From NCBI GenBank assembly GCA_014281115.1, contig JACONQ010000004.1:3782001-3846000 (forward strand): DNA of 64,000 nt. The letters run 5' to 3'. The notes beneath the pieces were generated by a model. The model saw only the letters and a list, made by a program, of their open reading frames with translations, was not told the origin of the DNA and made no database searches. This DNA is from Laburnicola sp. R22_1. Its lineage: Eukaryota; Ascomycota; Dothideomycetes; Pleosporales; Didymosphaeriaceae. A program made the translations under genes and the position numbers. Below are positions 31,218 to 42,062 of the stretch, piece by piece (the stretch's first letter is position 1; each line of letters starts with the position of its first letter).

Positions 31218-32739
31218 ATGAATAAACCACGGAAAACACCAGTGCCTCTACCGGCCACCAAAAATAAAACACCCGTACCTCTGCCCGGCTCCAAGAAAAC
31301 ATCCGTACCTCTGCCCGGCTCCAAGAAAACACCCGTCCCTCCACCCGTCTCCAAGAAAACGCCGGTACCTCTCCCCCGCTCCACGAAAACACCGGTGCCA
31401 CTCCCGAAATCGAAGAAACCGGATGCTGCACCTACACCATTGAGCCAGGAATTCGTGGTGGATAGTGACGACTCTTCCAACGAGGCGGCTGCTGCGCCGC
31501 CAACCGCGACACAGCCAAAGGCGACGACGAACATTGCGGTACATAGGCCAAAGACCAATGGCGTAGCAAAAACGGCAAAGGGAGCGAAAAAAAACCAGAA
31601 AGATACCCAAAAGAAAGCAACGAAGGAAGTTGTTGCCTCGAAGAAACCCGCTCCAAAGCAGGTCGTGGCGGAGGAGGAGGGCGCAGATTCGCCTAGCAGC
31701 TCGGAGTCGAGCAGCGATGACGCAGAAACAGACCTAAAACAGGCGCAGCAGCGGGAAGCGCAGAGGAGAGAGAAGGAGAACAGTGAGAGTAGTAGCGACC
31801 AATCAAGCGACGAGTCGGAGGAAGAGGCAGCTCCGGCAGCTCCGCGAGTTTCTGAGATGTATGCACCCTGTCTGTTTACTCTCGCAAATCCCAATTAACT
31901 TGATCTGCAGAGAAGCAATACCTGCGCAACCACAATCCCATACTGTCGAGTTCCAAGCAGCGTGGCCGTTTGTTCCTCCAGCAGGCTTTCACCCGGTTTC
32001 TACACAGAATGCAGCGTCCTCGTCAACTACAAATATCTTCAAGAACCTGGAAGGAAAGCAGATATGGCACATCACGGCTCCTGAGGGTGTATCGCTCAAA
32101 AATCTCACACGGTTGGCAATGGACAAGGCCCGGAATGGTGAAGCGGTACTGGAGCATAACGGTACCAGCTATGGTTTTGTGCCTGTAGAGTATGGAACAG
32201 GGGAGCGAGAAGTGATGATCCCAAGTTCAAACGGCTACAAAGCCGGTGAGTGTAGTTGCCCTGTATATCTGATCGTTTCTAACGTTGCTGCAGTATCGTC
32301 GAGAATATCACAGACTTTCCAGGTGCAGCAAGTCGTCAACCTACCCAAACTAGCCTCAAGGCAAGCGGATCAAAACACGGGCGGCGAAGCTGCAGCATCG
32401 ATAACAGCATCTACCATTCGTGCCGTGAAACCTCAAGTCAAAGGTCTCAAGATGCGCTTTTTCCCGTCTGGCTTCGAGAATTCCACACCAACAACAATGG
32501 GTGTTTCGGACGACGAGGACGAGGCAAGCGAGCTTGAACCTGCTGGGCTGGGTATTCCCAAAGGACTTGATTTGCCTGCGAAGAAGGTGAAGCGGAAACA
32601 CGAGCTTGCGAATGGGGACGAGGGCATGGAGTCGCCGACAAAGAAGCCCAAGAGGACGGCTGAGGAGCAGAAGAGGAGAGACGAGAAGAAAGCGAAGAAA
32701 GAGCGGAAGAAGGAGAAGGGGGCAAAGGTGAAATCATGA
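31218..32739 (+). CDS. rpa34: RNA polymerase I subunit Rpa34 (Rpa34.5-like)
   Basis: Three exons, 31218-31858, 31911-32245 and 32294-32739; 473 residues. A basic, Pro-rich N-terminal repeat region (six ~10-residue KTPVPLP units) is followed by acidic/Ser patches (SSSESSSDDAETD). The core resembles the TFIIF-like dimerisation module: HTVEFQAAWPFVPPAGF, GKQIWHITAPEGVSLKNL and YGFVPVEYGTGEREVMIP. The C-terminus is highly lysine-rich (KKAKKERKKEKGAKVKS), as in Rpa34 and human PAF49. It pairs with Rpa49 and binds the RNA polymerase I core, supporting elongation in the nucleolus. It is twice the length of yeast Rpa34 (233) because of the N-terminal extension. It is divergently paired with Grc3. Confidence 0.85.
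31233..31418 (+). repeat. ~30-bp coding minisatellite (KTPVPLPGSK units)
   Basis: Six imperfect tandem units near the 5' end of Rpa34 encode KTPVPLP followed by three variable residues, usually ending in Lys. Confidence 0.85.
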
Positions 32740-33140
32740 TCGAATCCGAGCGATTAAGAGTGAACAGTTTTGCATTTTTCCGCAGGAGTGTGACGATGGC
32801 TCAAAAGTCGTCATTCGGAGGCGATGATGATCCCAGCACAGAGAGGTTGGGTTTTTGTACGGCTGATGAGGTGGAACATAGGGAGTTCTAGTAAACTTGT
32901 AGCTGTAATGGCTTTCACGTAGCATAAAAGATTTGAATATTCAAGATACCACGCTGGACGAGCAATTTGGCTTTTGAGCCACAGGTCGTCATTGTCGTCA
33001 TGATGGTGTCCCAAAACAGCTAGCTTATGGCGAAGTGTCATGACGGCGTGAAATTCAGATGCGTGCTATACGTGTCTCATCGTCCTTTTGGGCCGCCCTT
33101 CGCTTCGACCCTCTCTCTCCCTTGTATATACGCCTTCGCG
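32740..33140. other. Intergenic between Rpa34 and the LETM1-like gene
   Basis: About 400 bp separating two + strand genes: the Rpa34 3' UTR and the next promoter. An in-frame non-ATG-dependent extension of the LETM1-like frame reaches back to 33027 (ATG), but it lacks targeting character. Confidence 0.5.
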
Positions 33141-34262
33141 ATGAAGCCGCGACCTTTACTATGTCTCTCATTGGCACCTATTCGGTCCTACAACCCATCC
33201 TCCATCCCACCATGCCGTCCCTTTTCCTACGCGTCCACCGCGCCACCCTCAAAGAACCGGCATCCCAATCCCTACTCCCGCTATACTCCAGCGCACGATG
33301 CGCATACCCTCCAACAGCGCGTCCGCTATGCCTCAGCCGCGGCGACGGCCCGTAAAGCCATACCTGCCACCTACTCCTCGAGTCTCAAGCCCAAGACCTC
33401 GGTCCCCGCAAAGTCGCCATCCTCCAGACTTCCCATCCCTCAAGTACGCGCAAAGGTCAACCCACCACCGGAAACATACGCCCCCGATCTACAAATTCCG
33501 GCGCGGAAGGGACAAAACTTCTTCAAGTACCTGTACCGCTGCGGGCGGCTGTACATCAGCTTCTACAAACAGGGCATCAAGAACGTGCGCTCGACGACCA
33601 AGATTGCAAACGCGCTGCAGGCGACGCGAGCAAGGGCGCCGGCGGCGGACCGCGATACCGTGCTGACGCGCGCCGAGTGGCAAACCGTGCGCAGGAACGC
33701 AACGGACAAGCTAAGGTTGCCGGCGTTTGTGGTGCTTGTTCTGGTGTTTGGGGAGTGGATGCCGCTGCTGGCGTTGTACATCACGCCTGTGGTTCCAGAG
33801 CCATGTCGTATTCCTGCGCAGATCGAGCGCGCGCACAGGAAGCGCGAAGAGTGGAGACAGGAAAGGGAGCGGCGGCTCGCTATGGATGCTACACGGTTAG
33901 TCGCGCGCGATCGCAAGCCCGGGATGACGAATCCGGGGACAATCAGGCCGCAGGCGGTCAAGCTGGAAGAGCTGGATAAGGCGGGCTTGTACACGCTGTT
34001 GAGCCTGAGCATCAAGCTTGACTGCCATAGTGCATGGTGGGAGTATCTCTTCTTGACACCGCCAAAGGGGCTGCTGAGGTGGTCGTTGAAGAAGAAGATT
34101 GAATATCTGCAAAGGGATGATGCGTTGATTCGGAGGGATGGAGGGTGGCAGGCGTTGAATAGCAATGAGATTGAGAGAGCGTGTATGGAGCGGGGAATTA
34201 GGACTCTGGAGCGGAACGAGCATGATCTGAGGAAGGAGTTGGGTGCTTGGTTTGAGAGGTGA
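33141..34262 (+). CDS. LETM1-like mitochondrial inner-membrane protein
   Basis: Single exon, 373 residues from the ATG at 33141 (MKPRPLLCLSLAPIRSYNPS), which gives an Arg/Ser-rich mitochondrial presequence. A longer in-frame start at 33027 would add 38 residues. After a basic disordered linker comes KGQNFFKYLYRCGRLYISFY, then LRLPAFVVLVLVFGEWMPLL as one hydrophobic segment (about 190-215) next to conserved prolines and GEWMP, typical of LETM1/Mdm38-like ribosome-binding domains. The C-terminal ~150 residues are helical (LYTLLSLSIKLDCHSAWW, ERGIRTLERNEHDLRKEL). Relatives act in K+/H+ exchange or in coupling mitoribosomes to membrane insertion. Assignment to the superfamily is fairly sure; the subfamily is not. 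Codons switch from C-ending to G/T-ending around 33560-33700. Confidence 0.75.
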   Translation: MKPRPLLCLSLAPIRSYNPSSIPPCRPFSYASTAPPSKNRHPNPYSRYTPAHDAHTLQQRVRYASAAATARKAIPATYSSSLKPKTSVPAKSPSSRLPIPQVRAKVNPPPETYAPDLQIPARKGQNFFKYLYRCGRLYISFYKQGIKNVRSTTKIANALQATRARAPAADRDTVLTRAEWQTVRRNATDKLRLPAFVVLVLVFGEWMPLLALYITPVVPEPCRIPAQIERAHRKREEWRQERERRLAMDATRLVARDRKPGMTNPGTIRPQAVKLEELDKAGLYTLLSLSIKLDCHSAWWEYLFLTPPKGLLRWSLKKKIEYLQRDDALIRRDGGWQALNSNEIERACMERGIRTLERNEHDLRKELGAWFER

Positions 34263-34942
34263 GGATTGTAAGTGTACGATATATATGGCAGTGTGGAAAG
34301 AGTAGGAGTACGATCTGTATATGGTCTGATCAGGCATAGAGCAGGATCGGCAACGACATCACAACAAGTTGTCAACAACCATCGACCTCAAGTAGGCAAC
34401 AACAAGTTTTGATGTTATGCAGATATTTCAAAAAATTAAAGGTACTACTTCGCTTAGAGATATAATCAAAATCGGACATGTAGGTAGAGACGCTTCCAGG
34501 ACTACAGAGCTTGAGCAATGCCTCACCGGCCGCCTGGATCAGGACGAAGACTTCGCGCACGCTCGGTACTGTATAAAACCTTAAAATGAGGTAAACTCGA
34601 CGGAACCCAATCCAACACTAGCAAAGACGCAGGTCGTCCATACGATCCCCCTTGAGCGCGGGCCATGTGTTACCAGGGCTGCCCAGGTAGGTTTTCTATC
34701 ATATTAACTTGTAGGAGAAGGTGGGTATGGAAGACGGCTACCTTCTCTCAGGCCTCTTACGTCCAATATCCTAGAGATAGGAGAACAGCAGATGGCGATC
34801 GTACATCGGCTTTTATCTTGCACACTGTAGATAAAACGTGGAAGATTTCGCCTCCATTTCTACATGTTCTGTGCTGCAGCTCCCTCACATATCCCATCGT
34901 ACCTTAACTTAGAAGCTTTCGCGAAACCGCGGAAAAGCACCC
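34263..34942. other. Intergenic upstream of the bicupin gene
   Basis: About 680 bp holding the 3' flank of the LETM1-like gene and the bicupin promoter. It is somewhat AT-richer around 34400-34470. No repeat or RNA gene was recognised. Confidence 0.5.
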
Positions 34943-36080
34943 ATGTATTACATTCCTACAGTCGGGTTACTCGCGACTCTATCCACCATGGCGTATGCCC
35001 AAAATACCACGCCTTCCAACCGCAGTATCCCCCGCCACCGCCTACCCCCCGGCGCACCAATACCGTACATCATCGCCGCCTACGAAGGCGAGTCCATGAC
35101 CATCCCCGGCACAAAGTCAACATTCCGCATACTAGCTTCAGCCAACGAAACAAAAGGAGCCCTAAGCGTATTTGGCATGGACGGCACCGTGGCAGACCCC
35201 CCAGGCTTCCACTACCACAACGCCGCCCACGACATCTTCATGTGCACCAAAGGCCGCATGAAAGTCTGGGCCGGCGACAAGTGCCGCATCCTGCACCCCG
35301 GGGACTTCGCCTACGTCCCGCCGGGCGTGATCCACCAGCCGGCACTGATAGACCAAGACTTGGGGAGCTCCATGGGCCTCGTGACGCCGGGGGAGTGGGT
35401 GGATTTCTTCCGCTTCGTGAGCGAAGCGTACGACGGCGTTATCGCGGATGAAAACGACATGCGAAACCCCGGCGACGTGTTCGGCCCCAAGATGAAGGAG
35501 ATCCAAGAAAATTACGATGTCGTTTTTCAGCCGGAGTTGCAGGGGGTGCAGAGGTAGGCGAGTGGACGCCGGAAGAGCGCAGCTTGCCCCCGAGGCACAG
35601 CAGGCGTACTTTTTGAAAGCGGATACCGCGCCGTGTTATTTGCTGGAGGGGGTGCTGAGTAGGCCGTTCATCACGACGAAGCAGAGCAAGGGGCCGACGG
35701 GGAACTTTACGATTACGAGCATTGAGTCGAGTAATCGGCTTTCCAACTCGGTTTTGAGTAAGGGGTTTGCGTTTGAGGAGGTGCATCAGGTGTATTATGT
35801 TTTGGATGGGGCGATATCGCTAACGGTGAATGGCGAGGCTGGGAATGTGGTGCGGGCGGGCGAGACGGTCTTTTTGCCTGCGGGGACGGATGTTGCGATT
35901 GAGTTTGTGGATCGCTATGTGCGGTTTTGGTCGTACTCTAGTGGGGATGCGTTGGAGACGTTGATTGCGGAGGCTGGGGGCGCGTTTGAGGGGAGTATAG
36001 TGCCGAATCAGGTTCGGACGGTGGATGCGGAGAAGGTGCGGAGCGTTGCAGAAGGGTTGGATTTGAGAATTAGCATATAG
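34943..36080 (+). CDS. Secreted bicupin (quercetin-2,3-dioxygenase-like), central reading frame disrupted or spliced
   Basis: The N-terminus MYYIPTVGLLATLSTMAYA is a signal peptide. Cupin 1 has GFHYHNAAHDIF and, later, PPGVIHQPAL: three His ligands, with Asp where quercetinases have Glu. The frame stops at 35555-35557, but a second cupin (FLKADTAPCYLLEGVLSRPF to the stop at 36080) continues in the +1 frame. Two explanations exist. A 55-bp GT-AG intron (35546-35600) would join them in phase 0 and give 360 residues. Alternatively, the intervening bases translate in the third frame as VGEWTPEERSLPP, which looks like ordinary coding sequence linking the domains; that would imply two small indels and a pseudogene. 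The second cupin lacks a clear full metal triad. Fungal relatives oxidise flavonols or related phenolics extracellularly. Family is sure; integrity is not. Confidence 0.65.
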
Positions 36081-36579
36081 ACGTTTTATGTATAGATTAG
36101 AAGTCTAATTTGGCTGAATTAGGTGCTCCAGAGGTTATGGCTTATTAACGTGAGGTGGCCCGCACTGACATGGCGTGAGCAACCGTCTTACTTTTGACGC
36201 GTTGTTATGTATTAGCGGAATGACGCCTAGTGTATAGTGCATTCTTTTGGTCAGATACTTTCTCAATCTTGCTTTTCTGTATGGGGAGTTGGGTCTCGAA
36301 GCTATATTACACTACCATATAACTATGCTTGGTCTTAGTATCTTCTGGAAATCCTCTGAAAATCATCTATAATATGTAGTATTGCACTATTATTATGAGC
36401 AATACTACTACTATGGTATCTAATAGATCGAATAGCTGGGCAAAGCAATAGACTCACCAGAACAAACTCATGTAGTTCTACAAAAGTCGAATGGCAATTC
36501 GATGACACTCATGGGTATCAGACTTGGTTTCTTCTATCCTACTTATAGTATTTCCCCACCCACACCCCCTCACTACTCA
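36081..36579. other. Convergent intergenic region (bicupin / sirtuin)
   Basis: About 500 bp, AT-richer than the flanks between 36100 and 36500, between two convergent stop codons. No ORF, repeat or RNA gene was recognised. Confidence 0.5.
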
Positions 36580-38107
36580 CTACTCTCTCCTCGTCTCCCA
36601 CACCCCCGTCTCAGGATCATACCCCAAAAGAAACATGACCCTATCCCCACCATCACCCACCCGCCACCCAACCACAAGATTCGGCTCCCCATAATGCCCC
36701 ATAAACTCCAACTCCAGCTCCACCCTCGCCTCCCCCTCCCCCCTCAAACTAAACACAAACGGCTCAGCCACCACCGCCCTCCTCGTCCCCACCAGCTTCA
36801 CCGACCGCAAAAACGACACAGGCGTCTCGTGGTCGTCATCAACCCCATACACCCTAATACTGCAGCGTCCACCATCTCCCGATCCCGATCCCGATCCCGA
36901 TCCCGACCCCCCTTTTTTCCCTTTTCCCTCTGCCTGCACCACCTCAACCACCAACCTCCTCCTCAACACAAACTTCGGAATCTCCACCCCCAACTCCCGC
37001 ATAACCCCCACCATCAACTCATCCGTCCGCGCATAAATCCTCAGCCCCGCCACCTCGTCCAACGGCGTATCCTGCAAATTGCAAATCACCAGCGTACCCT
37101 CCTTCTTCGTCCTGCCCGTGCCCTTCTTGACGACGAGTTCCGGGATCGAGCTCGCGGGCGTGACGCGCAGCGAGGAGCCGAGCACGAGGCACAGGTCGGC
37201 TTTTTTGGCGTGCGAGATGGCGGCGTCGAGGGCGTGTTGGGGCAGGTCTTCGCCGAAGTTGATGATGGTGTCGTGCAGGGCGGCGGTGCCTTTGCTGGGG
37301 CAGGAGGGGGAGGTGCATTTGCGGCCTGTGCGGTGGTCGGTGGGGGATTTGGCGTAGGTGGATACTGCGCGGTAGTCTGGGAGGGGGAGGGAGGGTGTGA
37401 GTGGAGTTGAATTTGTGGTTGGGTGTCTTTTTCTTTTCTTTTCTGGTTTTGGCTGGGCTGGGCTGGATGGTGGGATAGATGTGGGTGTGTTGGAGAAGAT
37501 GAAGAAAGGAAGAAGAGAGAGGATGCTATACATACCACGTATATACTCCTTCCCACACTCCTTACAATACTCCCTATTGCTATTCCCATGCAACTCCGCA
37601 ATCTGATCCTACAACACCACAACGACTTAGCATATGTCTTCTCTCCTACACACACACACACACAACTCTAATCAATCAACCAACAAGCAAACAACACAAA
37701 AACTCTCAACATCCCCCCCTATAAAAAAAGAAAAAACAAAAAAGAAACACACATACCCCCCCAACCCCACTCCTCCGATGCAACCCATCACAATTCTGAC
37801 TCACCACCCCCTTCACCAACCCCGCCCTCAGCAACCCCACAACCGCCATATGCGCCACCGTCGGCATCGCCTCGAGCGTCGCACTCCCCTTAAACACCAC
37901 CTCCCTCCCCTGCGCCCGCTTCGTCCAGTTGCCCTCGGGGCCCCGGAAGTCCGGTATCCCCGCTGAGGTGGACACCCCGGCGCCGGTGAAGACGATGAAG
38001 TGGCTTGATTGCCGGATGAGGTGCGCGAGGTGCGTGGTGTGGGCTGCGAGGAGGGAGGGCGGGTCGTGGTGTTCGGGGGAGGGGATGGCGGGGGCGGTGA
38101 GGTCCAT
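36580..38107 (-). CDS. SIRT6/SIRT7-type NAD+-dependent protein deacylase (sirtuin)
   Basis: Three exons, 38107-37757, 37608-37536 and 37376-36580; 406 residues, junctions in phase. The NAD-binding motif TGAGVSTSAGIPDFRG is at about 41-56, then VSQNCDGLHRRSG. The catalytic His is in ELHGNSN (about 124). A zinc site is formed by YCKECGKEY and KCTSPSCPSKG. GEDLP and LVLGSSLRVTPASSIP are the remaining conserved Rossmann motifs. The short spacing GIPDFRGPEGNWT and the overall pattern fit class IV (SIRT6/7) sirtuins, which deacylate histones and nuclear proteins. The C-terminal extension carries a Gly-Ser run from a GATCCC-type repeat (about 36880-36907). Both large exons show a C-rich to G-rich coding-strand switch. 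Introns contain CA and pyrimidine tracts. Confidence 0.9.
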
Positions 38108-39143
38108 GGTTTTTGTGTAGGGAGGAAGGAGGGTGGGGTGCTAGGGATCTTATTTATTGTTGTTTGTTATTTGTTGTTACCGTTGTCTTTTGACGGTTGC
38201 TGCCTTATGGATCTCGCTTGTTTACTTCCTCCACCACCTTTGGTCTAGCGCTTACTTTGCATGATATACATACTTCTGTAACCTGTTTCGAGTATCTACG
38301 CGCTGGACTCACAGCCTAGAGCGTGGCCTGGAAAATGATTTCGTATTCTACCTGGTAGATCTGACTGACCATACTAGCCCTGCACCATGTGCTGCACACC
38401 GAATCCCTCCTCATCACTCCACCCAAACCCATACGAAACACATCTACAAAAACCACCTGACAACAATCCGCACCAAGTAAACCATGCAAAAAGCATAATC
38501 GCAATGACAACTCCTATTGCTATGCAATACCATTCCATCCCATCCATTCAACCATCTATCTATCTATCCCTACCTCCCTCTCCTCCCCTATTCCCCTCAC
38601 CCCATGCTAAAACCTATCCTACAAGAAGCAAACCACACAACACACAACATACACACACGCACAGTCTCCCCACCCTACCTCAACCCAAAATACCTCTCAA
38701 ACATCCGATTCAACAACACAACCCGCCAGCGAACCCGCAACACACTCAACCCAAATCAAAGTTCACCCCACCACGCCATCCAAAAACACCCAATACAAAA
38801 ACCAACAACAAAATCTACGAAAGGAAAGAAAGAGAAAACTCAGCATCGCCCTCGTCAGAGCAAAGCAAAAGCCCATTGGTATCATGCATGCAACGCACAA
38901 TTCATCGCTCGCTCGCTTTCTTTCGGCTTCGATCAATATTCGACAGCCCCTTGAAAGCAAACTGAATGCAAAAGCCGGACAGGAAAAAGAAACAGGACAT
39001 AAGAGAAACCAAGTAACCAGCAGGAGCAGCATTAAGCCAGCATGAGATTGAGTTTTACCAAATAAGAAATGAAAAGGAAACAATCAAAAGAATGGGGTAT
39101 GGGGGAACACTCGTAAACCATCTGGCCTCTCAGAGGTCATCTG
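38108..39143. other. Intergenic: sirtuin promoter and Mss4 3' flank
   Basis: About 1.04 kb between two minus-strand genes. On the + strand, 38390-38830 is C/A-rich with very few G, an extreme strand asymmetry. Apparent open frames there reflect the lack of stop-forming words, not coding bias. Confidence 0.5.
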
Positions 39144-42062
39144 CTACCCCACCCGCACAACCCTTTCAAGAGGCAAATGCGGCAACTCCTTATCCCGGGT
39201 AAGATCTTTGTCCATCCGAGTCCTTCCCCTCTCCTCTTTTGGTGGTGTCGGTGGGCCTGAGTGCCTATTCGTATAACCCACATCCTTGGGCGGCGTTGGT
39301 GGTCGCTCCTCGCTGGGTGCAGTCCCCAAGTCTTTGGGCGGTGTAGGCGGTGGCCGTCCGTGAGACTCATCTCTTGACCCCCTGTCTTCCTCTCTCAGCG
39401 GTGGTGCTGACGTCGTGGGTAAACTCGTCTCCGTACTACGCGCGCTTCTTCCACCCATGCTCGACGACTCAGCCGTCTCTTCTACGACAGGTAATGTAGT
39501 GCCCATTTCGCCTCTTTCGGCCGACGGACTGCGTATCAGGCGCATTTCCCGTCTCGGAACGTCTTCTTCTGTTGCGCCGTGGCGGCGCGAGTGCTCGGCT
39601 TGCTCTTGTGCTTTTACCAAGACTTTATCGGTTGAATCCCGCTCGCCGCGGGCCGTGTTCACGCCCACGAGGGTTGGATCGTTGACAGCGACTGCAGCCT
39701 CCTCGGCCTTTTCGCGTTCGGCGGCTTCCCGCGTCTTGGTGACGCTGCTGATGAACTTGATGAATCGGTCACCGTATCGTTCAGGGGGGATAGCTGAGAT
39801 TTGCGACTCTTCATTTGCCATGCCTTTGAAGAAGTGCTCCATTCGTTTGATGAGTGAGTACTGCGCCCATTAGCAAAGAAGTCATGTCTACAACGCAGAC
39901 TGAAACTTACATGCGTCAAACAGTCAATGATCCCAAGATAGTAAATCTCTTCCCCGGGGTTGTCATCTTCGTGCGTGGCCCTGAAGCCACCGTCGTCCAC
40001 ATAGAAGTAGTTGTTTTTCTGCTGGCCTTCCAACTCATCAGGCATTTTATTCGAAGTCTGCTCCATGGGCACCGGCTTTTGCGTCTTGATCATCTGCCGT
40101 AACTCCTTGGCTTTCCGTGCACTTTCGAGCTTTGATGGGGTTCGGGTGAGCATGTTCGGGTGGGGTTCCTCCGCCGCCTCTCCACCTGGCTGGAAAACTT
40201 TCAACGTCTTGTCCCGCAGATTCTCTTCGTTGCCCCTTTCTAGGTCGTGGATTCCAATGAGAAGTGAGTAATCCATGATGTGTAACTTTTGCAGAAGCTT
40301 TACATCCCTCTGCATCTGCTCCATAAAAGCCTTTTTCTTTGTTGGCCCAAACTCCAGATGTTGGTTCCGTCGTAACCAGTTGAGATCCTTGAGAGTTGCA
40401 CGAGGGTTTGCCTCCAGCCCCTCCTCCTTGAAATCTCGCCCAATCGTCGACCCCTTCAAATCAAACGTGCGGTGGATATCTCGATGCGGAGGGAAAAGGT
40501 TGTTCATGACAACAAAATGGATCTTGCGTCCATAGGGTATCTTTACACGATGAAGGCCATAAAACTGCGAAAGGAGGGTATTCGGGTTTGCTTGGACATG
40601 GTTGTAGTAATCCTTCAGTATCTTTCGGAGGAATTTATGTTCGGCGTGATGGATGGTCTTGATGATGTACTTGTAATCTCGAGAGAAATAGAAGAAGCTC
40701 CCGCTCTTGCCGGGGGAGCCTAGTTCGGAAAGGATGTATTTGCTCGTCAGCGATACGAGGTAGTCGGCGGGATCAAGCCCAAAGATAGACCGGAGATGAC
40801 GGAAGACCCAGGGTGCGTAGTCCTTGAACTTGAAGTCGTACTTTGCGGATGGCGTCAGTTCGTTCCCAGTGCTGCAAGCATGTTAGCAGGATGAACAAGA
40901 CCGGTCACCTGTCAGGACAACCACACGATAATCCAAATAATAATAGAAGACTTGACAGTGAGAAATCGTCCGGCACGTACATGTCAAACGAGAACTTGTG
41001 CTTAGCCTCGAAGTCGGCATCGGTGAGCTCGCGGTCCATCTTCGCGTTCGTCCGCGACACGGTGAAGCGGATGCCAGTGAGCATGTTGTACGCCGTCACC
41101 CAATTGACGTGATTCTGATCCACCTTTGTGCCGACAACGACACGGTCGTCGTCCTCGTCTTCTTTACGCTTCCTCTTGCTGGCCCGCTTTTGCTTGATGT
41201 GCTCGGCCCACCGCGCGGCGTCCTCGTCCTGCGGTACTTCGTCGAGGTGCATGTCCGAGTGAATAGAGCGCGTGGTCCGCCGTGCCAAAGACATGGAACC
41301 CCTACGGCGGGCAGGGCTGTTGGGGGAGAACCTGCCGCTCGCGGTCACGACGTCATCGGTATTGTTGGAAAGGCCGCGGGCGCGCGCGGCAGAGACGTGA
41401 GGCACCTCCAGCGTGTGGCGGTGCTGCAGACGATAGGGCTGCTCGGAGGGGTTTGGGCTGGTGTGATTAAAGGCGGGGGGCGAGGAGACGCGGTAGGTGG
41501 TATTGGGAATCTGCAGGTTGGTGTGCGGATTGGGCGACTGTGACTCAGGGTCGGACTTGGGCTGTGCGGCAAAGTCCTTGCGGGCCTCTTTGTGGCCTTC
41601 TCGTGCGTTCAGGCCGCCGAGCTTGACGTGTGTCGTGGTGCAGCCGTCCTGGGACTCACTCCCGTGCACCGACGCAAAGTAGCCGTCGTCCCGGGCCGAC
41701 CGCTCGCCGGAGCTGCTCCTGGGCCCCGAGGTGTTGAAGGGACTCTGCGTGGCCACACTGTGCCCTCGCTGCGCGCCCGCACTGCCATCCGCCTGCGATG
41801 CCCGTTTATCAGTGCCAGACGGCTGCACCGGCCGCCCGTTTGGCACCGGCGGCATCGCCGAGCCGTTCGTCGGCCTGCCATTCATCATCGGCGGCTCGCC
41901 ATAGGGCACCCTCTCGGCATGTTGCCCTCCAAACTTGGCCTTGTCGGCCGAGGTGCGTGTGGGTAGCGTGTAGGATTGAACCGAGTGGCCGTAGGTTGTG
42001 GTGCCGCCATGGTCGGCTGCCAATGAGGGCATCGTCCGGGGAGTGATGATGGTCGTAATCAT
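39144..42062 (-). CDS. mss4: Phosphatidylinositol-4-phosphate 5-kinase (Mss4)
   Basis: Three exons, 42062-40981, 40871-39911 and 39860-39144; 919 residues. The N-terminal ~290 residues are disordered. The kinase domain begins near [20 protein letters not shown] and runs to about residue 710: [42 protein letters not shown], and across the last intron [20 protein letters not shown] then FFKG, which is the activation and specificity loop region. [12 protein letters not shown] closes the domain. The C-terminus carries PPTPPK repeats. Mss4 makes PI(4,5)P2 at the plasma membrane, controlling actin, endocytosis and polarity. The upstream frame stays open to 42374, so translation could start earlier; 42062 ([13 protein letters not shown]) is chosen as a conservative start. 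A basic [13 protein letters not shown] cluster lies just before the kinase domain. Confidence 0.92.

Noticed and set aside
36502..37410. 302-residue + strand frame opposite the sirtuin
   Set aside because: Composition-driven antisense frame rich in Pro/His/Arg; the minus strand encodes a clear sirtuin.
38387..38965. 192-residue + strand frame
   Set aside because: Arises from a stretch almost free of G, which removes stop codons; no domain and no start context support.
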